Shown: one piece after another, positions 1 through 8,071 of the stretch
Numbering within the stretch: the stretch's first letter is position 1
How the letters are laid out: each line of letters begins with the position of its first letter
DNA from: Roseateles sp.
GTDB taxonomy: Bacteria; Pseudomonadota; Gammaproteobacteria; Burkholderiales; Burkholderiaceae_C
Assembly: GCA_015657635.1 (NCBI GenBank)
Contig: JACDQM010000069.1
Span: 1 to 37,208, forward strand
Reading direction: 5' to 3'
Length of the DNA stretch: 37,208 bases
The notes under the pieces: model-generated
What the model was told of the DNA's origin: nothing
The model's input: the letters and a program-made list of their open reading frames with translations, nothing else
Database searches by the model: none
Program-made: the position numbers and the translations under genes

Positions 1-272
1 AAGTCGGCGTTCTCGCTGAGGAAGCCGTAGCCGGGATGGATGGCTTCCGCGTCGGTCACTTCGGCCGTCGCGATGATGGCGGGCATGCTCAGATAGCTCT
101 GCGCCGAAGGAGCCGGGCCGATGCAAACGGCCTCATCGGCCAGCTTCACGTACTTGGCGTCACGGTCGGCTTCCGAATAGACCACGACGGACTTGATGCC
201 CATTTCGCGGCAGGCGCGCTGGATCCGCAAAGCGATCTCGCCTCGGTTGGCGATGAGAATCTTCTTGAACAT
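1..272 (-). CDS. accC: Biotin carboxylase subunit of acetyl-CoA carboxylase (N-terminal part only)
   Basis: The first 90 codons are present; the rest lies beyond the left edge of the window. The protein starts [17 protein letters not shown], the classic opening of the biotin carboxylase pre-ATP-grasp domain, followed by a segment with [20 protein letters not shown] and [12 protein letters not shown], both typical of AccC. The enzyme carboxylates biotin on AccB using ATP and bicarbonate, the first half-reaction of malonyl-CoA formation for fatty acid synthesis in the cytoplasm. The gene follows accB on the same strand with a 9-base gap, so it is very probably co-transcribed with it. Family assignment is close to certain; only completeness cannot be judged. 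Confidence 0.96.
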   Translation of the reverse strand, partial: MFKKILIANRGEIALRIQRACREMGIKSVVVYSEADRDAKYVKLADEAVCIGPAPSAQSYLSMPAIIATAEVTDAEAIHPGYGFLSENAD

Positions 273-281
273 GGCCCGGCC

Positions 282-743
282 TTATTCGATGACGAACAAG
301 GGCTGGCCGAACTCCACCGGCTGGCCGTTCTCACACAGGATCTTGGTGATGGTGCCGCTCTTGTCGGCATCGATCTCGTTCATGATCTTCATCGCCTCGA
401 TGATGCAGATCGCCTCGCCTTCCTTGACCTGCTGGCCCAGTTCGACGAAGGACTTGGCGTTGGGGCTGGAGGCGCGGTAGAAGGTGCCCACCATCGGCGA
501 CTTCACCACATGGCCGGTTTCCGCCGCCGGTGCCGGGGCAACCGGCAGGGCCGCTGCGACCGGGGCCGCCACAGCAGCCGCGACCGGAGCAAGCTGGGCC
601 GGCACGGCCTGCATCACCACGCCGGCAGGGGCGGCTTCAGACTTGACGATGCGCACCTTGCCATCGGCTTCGGTGATTTCAAGTTCGGAAATGTTCGACT
701 CGGACACCAGGTCGATCAGGGTCTTCAGCTTGCGCAGATCCAT
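282..743 (-). CDS. accB: Biotin carboxyl carrier protein of acetyl-CoA carboxylase
   Basis: 153 residues. The N-terminal part ([13 protein letters not shown]) is the usual BCCP start, residues about 40-75 form an Ala/Pro/Val-rich flexible linker, and the C-terminal biotinyl domain carries EAMKIMNEI, whose Lys119 is the biotin attachment site. It shuttles carboxybiotin between AccC and the carboxyltransferase. A TTG four codons upstream (755) is in frame, but GGAGAAG sits 7 bases upstream of the ATG at 743 and overlaps that TTG, so the ATG is the better start. It lies between aroQ and accC, an order common in proteobacteria. Nothing looks damaged. Confidence 0.97.
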   Translation of the reverse strand: MDLRKLKTLIDLVSESNISELEITEADGKVRIVKSEAAPAGVVMQAVPAQLAPVAAAVAAPVAAALPVAPAPAAETGHVVKSPMVGTFYRASSPNAKSFVELGQQVKEGEAICIIEAMKIMNEIDADKSGTITKILCENGQPVEFGQPLFVIE

Positions 744-810
744 AGTCTTCTCCAACGGAAAGTTTGTTTTCTAGCCCGATACGGCTCGGCTGCAAGGCCG
801 CGCCGGGGCG

Positions 811-1260
811 CTATTGCTTCTGGCCGGCCTGCAGCTTGGCGACCGCATACTGCAGCGCCAGCAGATAGCCTTGAGGCCCAAGGCCGCAGATCACGCCCTC
901 GGCGAGCTCGGAAAAGAAGCTGTGATGCCGGAACGCTTCGCGCTTGTGAATATTGGACAGATGGACTTCGACGAAAGGCAGTCCCACCGCCGCCAGCGCG
1001 TCGCGCATCGCGACGCTGGTGTGCGTGTAGGCGGCCGGATTGATGATGACGAAGGCCGTGCCGTCGCGGCCGGCGGCCTGAATCCGGTCCACCAAGGCGC
1101 CCTCATGGTTGCTTTGGAAGGATTCCAGCTTGGCTCCGGCATCGGCAGCCATTTTCGTCAAATCGGCGTCGATCTGCGCCAAAGTTCGCGAGCCATATAC
1201 CCCAGGCTCCCGGCTGCCCAGGAGGTTGAGGTTGGGTCCGTGAATCACAAGAATCTGCAT
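811..1260 (-). CDS. aroQ: Type II 3-dehydroquinate dehydratase
   Basis: 149 residues, the normal length for the dodecameric type II enzyme. It converts 3-dehydroquinate to 3-dehydroshikimate, the third step of the shikimate pathway. Visible signatures are [19 protein letters not shown], with the catalytic loop residues Arg17 and Tyr22, then SNHEGALVD, the [10 protein letters not shown] substrate-binding segment around residues 73-82, and [17 protein letters not shown] with His100. It is followed by accB after a 67-base gap and preceded by a 137-base spacer containing a candidate promoter and a long inverted repeat. It is the second shikimate gene in the window (aroE is at 3302-4141). Assignment is secure. 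Confidence 0.97.
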   Translation of the reverse strand: MQILVIHGPNLNLLGSREPGVYGSRTLAQIDADLTKMAADAGAKLESFQSNHEGALVDRIQAAGRDGTAFVIINPAAYTHTSVAMRDALAAVGLPFVEVHLSNIHKREAFRHHSFFSELAEGVICGLGPQGYLLALQYAVAKLQAGQKQ

Positions 1261-1278
1261 CTGTGCTGCGTCCAGCTG

Positions 1279-1307
1279 ATTAGAGCTTGGACACTAGAAG
1301 CGATAAA
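1279..1307 (-). promoter_or_regulatory. Candidate promoter for aroQ-accB-accC
   Basis: Read on the minus strand, TTTATC (1307-1302) and TCTAAT (1284-1279) are separated by 17 bases. The -10 matches TATAAT at five of six positions; the -35 matches TTGACA at only three. The predicted start would leave about 12 bases before the aroQ ATG, which is short. The -35 lies inside one arm of the inverted repeat at 1298-1366. Weak evidence from consensus and spacing only. Confidence 0.3.
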
Positions 1308-1366
1308 GGCTGGACTTTACGCTTTTTAGGCGCTGATCCCGGCAGGCGCCAGAAAATTTATCGCTT
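1298..1366. repeat. Perfect 10-base inverted repeat upstream of aroQ
   Basis: AAGCGATAAA at 1298-1307 and its exact reverse complement TTTATCGCTT at 1357-1366 flank 49 bases in the aroQ/tlpA spacer. The aroQ-proximal arm covers the -35 of the candidate aroQ promoter. The arms are AT-rich in an otherwise GC-rich region. Two operator half-sites for a looping repressor would look like this; so would chance. No regulator is assigned. Confidence 0.45.
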
Positions 1367-1397
1367 GACCCGGCCGCGCATTTGCGGCTGAGCCCAA

Positions 1398-1943
1398 TCA
1401 GGGCTGGCTGCTGCCCAGCAGCCTCAGTTCGGCCAGATTCGTCGCACCCAGCTTGCGCCAGACGATCTCGCCGCTGGGATCGAAGGCGACGCTGAAGGGC
1501 AGGCCGCCTTGCAGATTGCCCAGGCTGCGGGCCAGCTCGGTGCCGGTCAGCCCAGCCATGCCGATCGGAAAACTGACCGGCGTCTTCTTCAGGAACTCGC
1601 GCACCGGGGTGGGCGCATCCACCGCCAGGCCCAGCACTTCCCAGCCCTTGGCCTGGTGCTCGGTGCGGAACTGGTCGAGCTCGGGCATCTCCTTGACACA
1701 AGGCGGACACCAGGTGGCCCAGAAATTCAGCAGCAGCGGGCGACCCAGCAGACTGCGGGTATGCAACTGGCCGCCCTGGGGTTGTTCGAAGCTGGCGGCC
1801 CAGAAGGCCTGGGCTTCGGCTGACAAGGGTTTGGGCGCATGCCGGCGCCATGAGTACGCCAGGCCCAGCGCTGCCGCGCCGAGGCCGGCGCCGACATAAA
1901 GCAGTTGGCGCCGCCGGCGTGCTGGAGCGGTGGTGTCCGTCAT
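1398..1943 (-). CDS. TlpA-family membrane-anchored thiol-disulfide oxidoreductase
   Basis: 181 residues. After a short basic N-terminus, residues 13-32 form one hydrophobic segment (a signal anchor), placing the rest in the periplasm. The thioredoxin fold starts near residue 40, and LNFWATWCPPC carries the redox pair Cys79 and Cys82. WCPPC is typical of TlpA/ResA-type reductases that reduce cytochrome or copper-site cysteines rather than of DsbA oxidants. The C-terminal half has GLPFSVAFDPSGEIVWR, with the cis-proline region. The start codon overlaps the stop of the upstream gene by 4 bases (ATGA), suggesting translational coupling. The client protein cannot be told from this context; no cytochrome assembly gene is adjacent. 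Confidence 0.88.
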   Translation of the reverse strand: MTDTTAPARRRRQLLYVGAGLGAAALGLAYSWRRHAPKPLSAEAQAFWAASFEQPQGGQLHTRSLLGRPLLLNFWATWCPPCVKEMPELDQFRTEHQAKGWEVLGLAVDAPTPVREFLKKTPVSFPIGMAGLTGTELARSLGNLQGGLPFSVAFDPSGEIVWRKLGATNLAELRLLGSSQP

Positions 1944-2551
1944 GAAGAGCTGTCCTGTTCCTGTTGCATCAGCAGTTTGCGCAAAGCCGTCAGATCGCCG
2001 CGCTCGCTGCGGCCGCGCGCGTCCGGCTTCAGCGCGCCGCGCAGATCGTCGTGGTCGAGGATGGTCAGGGCGATCGTCACGCTCTCGCCCAGTTCGCGGC
2101 AGGGGGCGGCCAGCACCAGCATGTCGGCCGGCTGGCCGCGCGGGCCATTGGCCTGCCCGACGTCATAGTCCACCCCCGCATTCAGCAGCGCAATCTCGGC
2201 CGCCTTGGAGTCATCGCAGAACAGCTGCAGGTGGATATTGGACAGGCGTGTGGCTGTGCCACGCCAGACCGCCCCGCCGAGATGGGGGCGAAACTCGGCC
2301 AGCCGCTCCATCCACTGCGCGGCCAACTGGCGCAGCGCGGCCAGCTCAGCAGGCTGCGTGTCGGCGCAGAAGAGCGCCAGGTACTCGCGCACCTCGTCTT
2401 CCAGCAATTCGTTGTCGGGCAGCGCGGAGCGCTTGGGCAGACCCAGCGCTTTCAGCGCCCGATGCTTGGCGGGGCCGTACTCCAGGCCTTCCTCCACCAC
2501 CAGGCGGGCGGCGGTGGCGGCAATTTCTCGGATCAGATCGTCAGATGCCAT
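1940..2551 (-). CDS. Uncharacterised protein with a degenerate nucleotidyltransferase-like motif
   Basis: 203 residues from the ATG at 2551; an in-frame extension to 2602 would overlap the end of mtgA and is not needed. The N-terminal ~85 residues look all-helical and charged. Residues 92-108 read GGAVWRGTATRLSNIHL, which resembles the pol-beta nucleotidyltransferase signature (G-G/S, G, then S-D-x-D) but with Asn105 and His107 where the two metal-binding aspartates would be. DDSKAAEIALLNAGVDYDV follows. No signal peptide or membrane segment is seen. It starts 4 bases after the mtgA stop and overlaps tlpA by 4 bases, so it is inside an operon. Function unknown; the fold idea is my inference from the motif. 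Confidence 0.75.
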   Translation of the reverse strand: MASDDLIREIAATAARLVVEEGLEYGPAKHRALKALGLPKRSALPDNELLEDEVREYLALFCADTQPAELAALRQLAAQWMERLAEFRPHLGGAVWRGTATRLSNIHLQLFCDDSKAAEIALLNAGVDYDVGQANGPRGQPADMLVLAAPCRELGESVTIALTILDHDDLRGALKPDARGRSERGDLTALRKLLMQQEQDSSS

Positions 2552-2555
2552 GACT

Positions 2556-3305
2556 TCAAGGCAGATCAACCGCGCCCATGCGCGCTTCGATGGTGGCGGC
2601 ACGCGAGAGCAGATAGGGCGAGGCCGGCCGCTTCTCGAAGCGCTTGGGCGCCGGCAGCATCACCGCCAGCCTTGCGGCCTGGTTGGGCGACAGGCGCGCG
2701 GCATCGACACGGAAGTAGTAGCGCGCCGCCGCCTGCGCGCCGAACACGCCTTCGCCCCATTCCACATTGTTCAGATAGATCTCCAGCAGGCGTTGCTTGC
2801 TCAGCAGCGCTTCCAGCATCAGGGTCAGCGCCAGCTCCTGGCCTTTGCGTATGAAGTTGCGTTCGCCGCTGAGGAAGAGATTCTTGGCCAGTTGCTGGGT
2901 GATGGTGGAGCCACCGACGATCTTGGCGGGCGGCACCGGCCGGCCTGCTGGCGCGCGAGCTGCTTGCCGCGCCAGCTGGGCTTCGGCCTTCTGGTTGCGC
3001 TCCCAGGCTTTTTCCATCGCATCCCAGTCGACGCCGGCATGCTCGGCAAAGCTGGCGTCCTCGCTGGCGATCACCGCGCGCTGCAGCTGCTTGGAGATGG
3101 CCGGCAAGTCCACCCATTGCTGTGCCCACAAGACCTGCTGCTTTTCAGTGGCCAGGCGCCAGATTTCCGAGCGCTGGAAGCTGGTGGACTGCGGGTCCAG
3201 CAGATTCATCAGCGCGATGCGCCCGGCGAAGTAGAGCTGCAGCGCCACAAGGCCCAGCAGCAGCAGGGCCAGCAGGCGCAGCAGGGCCTGGGTCACGGCT
3301 TTCAT
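2556..3305 (-). CDS. mtgA: Monofunctional biosynthetic peptidoglycan transglycosylase
   Basis: 249 residues. Residues about 5-26 form a single leucine-rich membrane anchor; the rest is a periplasmic GT51 glycosyltransferase domain. Visible family motifs are [17 protein letters not shown] (catalytic Glu82), [37 protein letters not shown] and [20 protein letters not shown]. The enzyme polymerises lipid II into glycan strands and has no transpeptidase domain. The long upstream extension in this frame is antisense-free shadow over aroE; the ATG at 3305 is chosen because it gives the usual MtgA N-terminus and overlaps the aroE stop by 4 bases (ATGA). The aroE-mtgA pair is common in proteobacteria. 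Confidence 0.96.
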   Translation of the reverse strand: MKAVTQALLRLLALLLLGLVALQLYFAGRIALMNLLDPQSTSFQRSEIWRLATEKQQVLWAQQWVDLPAISKQLQRAVIASEDASFAEHAGVDWDAMEKAWERNQKAEAQLARQAARAPAGRPVPPAKIVGGSTITQQLAKNLFLSGERNFIRKGQELALTLMLEALLSKQRLLEIYLNNVEWGEGVFGAQAAARYYFRVDAARLSPNQAARLAVMLPAPKRFEKRPASPYLLSRAATIEARMGAVDLP

Positions 3306-4141
3306 GGCAGCGCGTCGACCTCGGTGCGCAGGTCCGCCAGCACCGGCGCGGTATGCGGCCGCACGCCGCGCCACAGCTCGAAAGCCTCGGCTGCCTGCTC
3401 GACCAGCATGCCCAGGCCGTCGCGCGCCTCGGCGCCCTGGGCACGCGCCCAGTCCAGGAAGGGCCGGGCGGCCGGGCCGTACATCATGTCCAGCGCCAGC
3501 GCGCCGGGCGCCAGCGCCGCGCCGGCCACCGGCACGCCGGCGCCGGCCAGGCTGGCGCTGGTGCCGTTGATCAGCACGTCGTAAGCCGTACCGCAGTGGT
3601 CCAGCGCGCAGGCCGCAAGGCCGACGCCCTGCTGTTCGGCCAGTGCGCGGTGGCTGTCCGCCAGCAGCTGCGCCTTGTCGACGCTGCGGTTGGCGATCAC
3701 CAGCTCGGCCGGACGCGCCGCAATCAGGCTGCCCAGCACGCCGGCCGAGGCGCCGCCGGCGCCCAGCAGCAGCACCCGCCTGCCCGCCAGCGGCCGGGCG
3801 GCGTTGTGCTCGATATCGCGCACCAGGCCAGCGCCGTCGGTGTTGTCGCCGAACCAGCCCTCGGCATCGAAGCGCAGCGTGTTGACCGCGCCAGCCAGCG
3901 CCGCGCGCGGACTCAGGCTTGCGGCCAGCGCATGGGCCTCGAACTTGAAGGGCACGGTGACATTGCAGCCGCGCCCGCCTTCCGCGGCAAAGCGGCGAAT
4001 GCTGGCTGCGAAGCCATCCAGCGGGCACAGCAGGCGCTCATAGACCAGGGACTGCCCGGTCTGGGCAGCGAAGCGCGCGTGGATCTCAGGCGAGCGGCTG
4101 TGCGCCACCGGGTTACCCGCCACCGCATAGCGATCGGTCAT
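3302..4141 (-). CDS. aroE: Shikimate dehydrogenase (NADP-dependent)
   Basis: 279 residues, normal for AroE. It reduces 3-dehydroshikimate to shikimate with NADPH in the shikimate pathway. The sequence shows [14 protein letters not shown] (shikimate-binding serines near residues 15-17), NVTVPFK with catalytic Lys66, NTDGAG with Asp102, the nucleotide-binding loop [12 protein letters not shown], and a C-terminal [16 protein letters not shown]. Its leader contains a perfect 9-base-pair hairpin whose 3' arm (on the mRNA) abuts the GAGGGG ribosome binding site. It overlaps mtgA by 4 bases. No abnormality is seen. Confidence 0.97.
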   Translation of the reverse strand: MTDRYAVAGNPVAHSRSPEIHARFAAQTGQSLVYERLLCPLDGFAASIRRFAAEGGRGCNVTVPFKFEAHALAASLSPRAALAGAVNTLRFDAEGWFGDNTDGAGLVRDIEHNAARPLAGRRVLLLGAGGASAGVLGSLIAARPAELVIANRSVDKAQLLADSHRALAEQQGVGLAACALDHCGTAYDVLINGTSASLAGAGVPVAGAALAPGALALDMMYGPAARPFLDWARAQGAEARDGLGMLVEQAAEAFELWRGVRPHTAPVLADLRTEVDALP

Positions 4142-4150
4142 GTCTGCCCC

Positions 4151-4174
4151 TCGGCCAAGGTGTAACTTGGCCGA
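4151..4174 (-). promoter_or_regulatory. Hairpin touching the aroE ribosome binding site
   Basis: TCGGCCAAG (4151-4159) and CTTGGCCGA (4166-4174) are perfect complements around a 6-base loop. On the aroE mRNA the hairpin ends in the GAG that begins the ribosome binding site GAGGGG, about 9 bases before the ATG at 4141. There is no T-run after it in either direction, so it is not a standard terminator. It may modulate aroE translation; this is inference from structure only. Confidence 0.45.
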
Positions 4175-4188
4175 TCCCCCAAGGGAAT

Positions 4189-4213
4189 CCGGGCCGGCTT
4201 GGGAGCGGCCCGG
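4189..4213. repeat. GC-rich inverted repeat in the tonB-aroE spacer
   Basis: CCGGGCCG (4189-4196) and CGGCCCGG (4206-4213) pair perfectly around a 9-base loop. It lies just downstream of the TonB-like gene stop on the minus strand and could limit read-through or protect its 3' end. No T-tract follows on either strand, so a rho-independent terminator call is not supported. Confidence 0.35.
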
Positions 4214-4247
4214 CGCTCGGCCCGGGCATAGCAGCGATCTGCGAGGC

Positions 4248-5105
4248 TCATGGGGCTTGTCCAGACAAAGTGGTCTCCAGCCCGTCCTCGCGGGTGAATC
4301 GGAAGCGCGAGGTGATCACCAGCACCTCGGCGCCGCGCAGCATGGCCGGCGTGAAGTTGCCGAAGGGGCCGGCCGCTGCCACGATGGCCACCGCGCGCCG
4401 GTCCAGCACCTTGTTGCCCGAGGAGGCCACGATATCGGTCTCGATCACGCGACCGCGCGCGTCGACATGGATGTTCAGCACCAGCTCGCCATATAGCTTG
4501 CGCCCCCGGTAGGACGGAAAGTCGCGCGTGCCGCGCTCCTCGATGCGCCGGCGCAGGCCGTCGTAATACTGGGCATAGACCACCTCGCGCGTGGCCGGGC
4601 TGATGTAGCGCTTGCGGGGCCGGGCGTTCTCGTCGTTGACGCGCTTCTCGATCTCGGCCAGCAGCTGCACCAGGCGGCGGCGCTTCTCGGCCTGTTCGAC
4701 GGCCTCGGGCGTGCCCCGGTCACGTAGCGGGTCCGGTGCCGGCAGCAGGGCCAGCTCACGCCGCACCGTGGCCAGCAGCTGTTGCTGCTGCTCCTGCAGC
4801 TTGGCGATCTGCGCGCGCTGCACCTCGCTGGATTCCCCTGAATCCAGCAGCGGCGAGGGCGGCAGCGGCGAGGTGGCGCGGCCCTTCTCAGCCTCGCCGC
4901 CGCCAGCCAGATTGGCCTGGGCCAGCGCCTGCGCCTTGGTCGGCGCCTCGTTGCCCTTGGTGTTGACCAGCACCACCTCCAGCGGCGTGTCCTGGAAGAT
5001 GCGGTTGAAGCGTTCCGGGTCCACGATGCGCAGCGTCAGCAAACCGCCATGCAGGGCCAGCGAGGCCAGCAAGGCAATCTGCAGCGTGGAGAACCGGCCC
5101 AGCAT
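4248..5105 (-). CDS. TonB-like energy-transducer protein with TonB C-terminal domain
   Basis: 285 residues. Residues about 8-27 form one N-terminal membrane anchor ([21 protein letters not shown]), followed by [20 protein letters not shown], the usual post-anchor segment of TonB relatives. Residues about 95-155 are charged and Gln/Glu/Arg-rich and probably coiled-coil, instead of the long Pro-Lys/Pro-Glu spacer of classical TonB. The C-terminal ~95 residues, with [35 protein letters not shown] and FRF near the end, match the TonB C-terminal fold. It should span the periplasm and contact an outer-membrane partner. No exbB or exbD is adjacent. It sits between an exoribonuclease gene (67-base gap) and aroE (106-base gap). 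Domain call is confident; physiological partner unknown. Confidence 0.85.
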   Translation of the reverse strand: MLGRFSTLQIALLASLALHGGLLTLRIVDPERFNRIFQDTPLEVVLVNTKGNEAPTKAQALAQANLAGGGEAEKGRATSPLPPSPLLDSGESSEVQRAQIAKLQEQQQQLLATVRRELALLPAPDPLRDRGTPEAVEQAEKRRRLVQLLAEIEKRVNDENARPRKRYISPATREVVYAQYYDGLRRRIEERGTRDFPSYRGRKLYGELVLNIHVDARGRVIETDIVASSGNKVLDRRAVAIVAAAGPFGNFTPAMLRGAEVLVITSRFRFTREDGLETTLSGQAP

Positions 5106-5172
5106 CGTCAGGTCGTCGTGGCCGCCGCACCCGGCTCGGCGTCAGCGTCGCCTGTCAGGTCGATGGCCAAGG

Positions 5173-7149
5173 TCAGCGCGCCGGCCGGGCCTCGCCGGCC
5201 TCGTCTTCTTCGGCTTCGATCGCGGCCTCGTCGGCCACCACATCATCCAGACGCGTCACCAGGCTGGCATGCACGTCCAGCGTCATCTCGTCGATGCCGG
5301 TGATGCGGACCTTCACATGCGTGCCGCGCTCCAGGCTCTCGCAGCCCAGGGCCTTGAAGACCAGGGGCAGGGTGTCGGCGCGCACCAGGCCTTCTTTCAT
5401 CACCGCAGCGGTGAGCTCGGTCACACCGTTCTGCTGCAGCCAGCGCAGGGTCCAGAAGCGCTCGATGCCGCTCTGGAAGCCGTTGTAGGCGCTGTAGGCG
5501 GCGTCGAAGCCCGAGATGATGGAGAACAGCTGCGCGTCCTTGGGCTTGAAGGGCGCCACCAGCGCTGCCGTCTTGCCATGGCGCGCGCAGGCAATGATCT
5601 GCCACTGGTTGACCAGGTCCACATAGCGGCGCAGCGGCGAGGTGGCCCAGGTGTACTGCGCCACGCCCATGCCGGCATGCGGCTGGGCCTTGGTGCCCAT
5701 GCGCACCTTGACGCCCGGCGCCAGGCTGGCCTGGCTGCGGTAGATGCCGGGCAGGCCCAGCTGTGCCAGCCAGCCGCCCCAGCTGCTATTGGCCAGGATC
5801 ATCGCCTCGGCCACGATCAGGTCCAGCGGCGCACCGCGCTGGCGCGTGCTGATGCTCACCTGCTCGCTGCCGGTGGGCTCGGTCAGGCCGCCGCTGTCGA
5901 GGCGGAAGTTGTAGTCTGGCCGGTTGAAGTTCTCCGGCTTGCCGCGCACCACCTCGCGCTTGGCCTTCAGATCCTTGGCCAGGCGGAAGGCAAAAGCCAG
6001 CTCGGCGGCGAATGCGTAGTCGGCCGGCGCCACGCCGGTCAGCGAGGCCTCGGTGATGACGGCGTCCAGCTTGTCGTGGCGCAGATTGGCCGCGATCGGC
6101 ACGCGCTCCAGCTTGGTCTCGCTGCTCTTGATCGCCAGCGTCGCTTCATCCAGCGTGAAGTAGATCGACACCGCCGGGCAGTCGCGGCCCTCGGTCAGCG
6201 TGTAGGCCTGCACCACCTCGTCGGGCAGCATGGTCAGCTTCCAGCCCGGCATGTAGACGGTGGAGAGGCGCTCGCGCGCCACCTTGTCCACGGCCGAATC
6301 GGGCTGGATCGCCAGACCAGGCGCGGCAATGTGCACGCCAAAGATCACCTCGCCGCTGCCCAGGCCCTGGAAGGAGAGGGCGTCGTCGATCTCGGTGGTG
6401 TGCGAGTCGTCCACCGAGAAGGCACGCACCGGCGCCAGCGGCAGTTCGTCGGTGATGGCCGGCGCGCTGAGCGCCGGGAAGCCGGCGCCCTTGGGGAAGT
6501 TCTCGAACAGGAAGCGCTTCCAGTGGAACTGGTAGGGGCTGGACAGCGCACCCGCAGCCTTCAGCAGATCCAGCGGCGCCTTCTGCGCGCGCTTGGTCGC
6601 CTCGACCACGGCCTTGTACTCGGGCGCGTTCTTGTCGGGCTTGAACAGGATCTTGTAGATCTGGTCACGCACCGCGTCCGGGCACTGGCCGGCCACCAGT
6701 TCATCGGCCCAGGCCTCGACCTGCAGCGCCTGCTGGCGCTTGCGCTCGATGCCCAGCAGGGCGGCCTTGACGATCTCTTCCGGCGCCTTCTTGAACTGGC
6801 CCTTGCCGGCGCGGCGGAAGTAATGCGGCGCCTCGAACAGGCGGAACAGCGCCGCCACCTGGTGGGTGACGCCGGCCTTGGCATCGAAGTAGTCGCGCGC
6901 CAGATCGGCAAAGCCGAACTCGGTGTCGGGCGCGAACTCCCAGGCCAGGTCGAGGTCGATCTCCTGGGCCAGACGCTGGCCTTCGGCGATCAGCTCGGCT
7001 GGCGCAGGTTTTTCGAACTTGAGCAGCACATTGGCTGCCTTCACTTTGACGCGCTTGCCTGAGTCGAGTTCGATCTGCATCGAACTATCGGCTTCGGACA
7101 TCACGCGGCCGGCGAGGAATTTTCCGGCGTCATCGAACAGGGCGAACAT
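5173..7149 (-). CDS. RNase II-type (RNB) 3'-5' exoribonuclease
   Basis: 658 residues from the ATG at 7149 (MFALFDDAGKFLAG); an in-frame extension to 7194 lacks support. The N-terminal ~230 residues hold small OB-like and helical segments. The catalytic RNB domain begins near residue 245 with VDDSHTTEIDDALSF, where the Asp cluster including Asp255 and Asp256 binds magnesium. Later blocks include VYMPGWKLTMLPDEVV, YFTLDEA and YTWATSPLRRYVDLVNQWQ, the last being the diagnostic RNB C-terminal motif. An S1-like region follows, ending in an acidic tail. It degrades single-stranded RNA processively to nucleoside monophosphates. Sequence style is the VacB/RNase II-like group of Burkholderiales; rnb versus rnr naming is uncertain, so no symbol is given. 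Confidence 0.9.
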   Translation of the reverse strand: MFALFDDAGKFLAGRVMSEADSSMQIELDSGKRVKVKAANVLLKFEKPAPAELIAEGQRLAQEIDLDLAWEFAPDTEFGFADLARDYFDAKAGVTHQVAALFRLFEAPHYFRRAGKGQFKKAPEEIVKAALLGIERKRQQALQVEAWADELVAGQCPDAVRDQIYKILFKPDKNAPEYKAVVEATKRAQKAPLDLLKAAGALSSPYQFHWKRFLFENFPKGAGFPALSAPAITDELPLAPVRAFSVDDSHTTEIDDALSFQGLGSGEVIFGVHIAAPGLAIQPDSAVDKVARERLSTVYMPGWKLTMLPDEVVQAYTLTEGRDCPAVSIYFTLDEATLAIKSSETKLERVPIAANLRHDKLDAVITEASLTGVAPADYAFAAELAFAFRLAKDLKAKREVVRGKPENFNRPDYNFRLDSGGLTEPTGSEQVSISTRQRGAPLDLIVAEAMILANSSWGGWLAQLGLPGIYRSQASLAPGVKVRMGTKAQPHAGMGVAQYTWATSPLRRYVDLVNQWQIIACARHGKTAALVAPFKPKDAQLFSIISGFDAAYSAYNGFQSGIERFWTLRWLQQNGVTELTAAVMKEGLVRADTLPLVFKALGCESLERGTHVKVRITGIDEMTLDVHASLVTRLDDVVADEAAIEAEEDEAGEARPAR

Positions 7150-7207
7150 ATGGGGCCGGATTGTCGCTGAAGCCGCCCGACTCGCCGGCGGCACGGCCTT
7201 GGTGGCT

Positions 7208-7225
7208 GCTGCAAATTTGTGCAGC
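7208..7225. repeat. Short inverted repeat upstream of the RNB exoribonuclease gene
   Basis: GCTGCA, AATTTG and TGCAGC form a perfect 6-base-pair arm with a 6-base AT-rich centre, about 60 bases upstream of the exoribonuclease start in a 172-base spacer. It could be an operator or a small hairpin. No convincing -35/-10 pair was found with it. Confidence 0.25.
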
Positions 7226-7321
7226 GCAGGCTTTCTGCAAGGGATTCAAGCACTTGCGTTGCCCGGCCTCAGCTTGTCCCGCGACTTGTCCACAGGCGCG
7301 GTGGGCAAGTCGGCAGGTGCG

Positions 7322-8071
7322 TCAGACCGTCATGCCGCCCGACACCTCCAGCACCGCGCCGTTCACATAACTGGCTTCATCGCTGGCCAGGAAGGCGTAG
7401 ACGTTGGCGATTTCCTCAGGCTTGCCCAGGCGCTTGAGCGGCACATGCTCCTGCATCTGCTCGATCACCTTGGCCGGGATGGTGGCCAGGATGGGCGTCT
7501 CGATGAAGCCTGGTGCCACCGCGTTGACGCGCACGCCCTTGGGGCCCAGCTCGCGGCTCCAGGTCTTGGTGAAGCCGATCACGCCGAACTTGGTGGCGGC
7601 GTAATTGGTCTGGCCGAAGTTGCCGTAGATGCCCACCACCGAGCTGGCATTGAGGATCACGCCGGCGCCTTGCGCCACCATGGTGTCGGCCACCGCCTGC
7701 GCGCAGTGGAAGACGCCACGCAGATTGACATCGATCACCGCGTCGAACTGCTCCAGCGTCATCTTCTGCAGGCGGGCATCCTTGGTGATGCCGGCGTTGT
7801 TGACCAGCACATCGATGCGGCCGTACTTGGCCTTGACCGCAGCCACCACCGCGTCGACCTGCTCGCGCGAGGTCACATCCAGCACATGGCCTTCGGCCTG
7901 CGCGCCGGCGGCGCGGCATTGCGCCGCCGCGTCCTCGACGGCCTGCGGCTTGATGTCGCAGACGATCACGATGGCGCCTTCGCGCGCGAATTTCAGCGCC
8001 GTGGCCAGGCCGATGCCCTGGGCGCCGCCGGTGATGATGGAAACCTTGTTCTGCAGTCGTTGGGTCGTCAT
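7322..8071 (-). CDS. FabG-like short-chain dehydrogenase/reductase
   Basis: 249 residues, classical SDR length. Visible are the cofactor loop TGGAQGIG (residues 14-21), [13 protein letters not shown] (91-94), and the catalytic set Asn116, Ser144, Tyr157 and Lys161 in YAATKFG. The C-terminus [16 protein letters not shown] is typical of 3-oxoacyl-ACP or acetoacetyl-CoA reductases. It probably reduces a 3-ketoacyl thioester with NAD(P)H. This copy is not next to fabD or acpP, so it is more likely an accessory paralogue than the essential FabG; some relatives feed polyhydroxyalkanoate or catabolic pathways. Its start overlaps the stop of the upstream esterase gene by 4 bases, implying co-translation. 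Confidence 0.9.
   Translation of the reverse strand: MTTQRLQNKVSIITGGAQGIGLATALKFAREGAIVIVCDIKPQAVEDAAAQCRAAGAQAEGHVLDVTSREQVDAVVAAVKAKYGRIDVLVNNAGITKDARLQKMTLEQFDAVIDVNLRGVFHCAQAVADTMVAQGAGVILNASSVVGIYGNFGQTNYAATKFGVIGFTKTWSRELGPKGVRVNAVAPGFIETPILATIPAKVIEQMQEHVPLKRLGKPEEIANVYAFLASDEASYVNGAVLEVSGGMTV

Noticed and set aside
2552..2602. Longer N-terminus (17 extra residues) for the nucleotidyltransferase-like protein
   Set aside because: It would overlap mtgA, whereas the ATG at 2551 gives a tidy 4-base gap and a normal-looking start.
7286..7294. TTGTCCACA, one base from a DnaA box
   Set aside because: It is alone, with no cluster of boxes, AT-rich unwinding element or dnaA/dnaN neighbours, so an origin is not supported.
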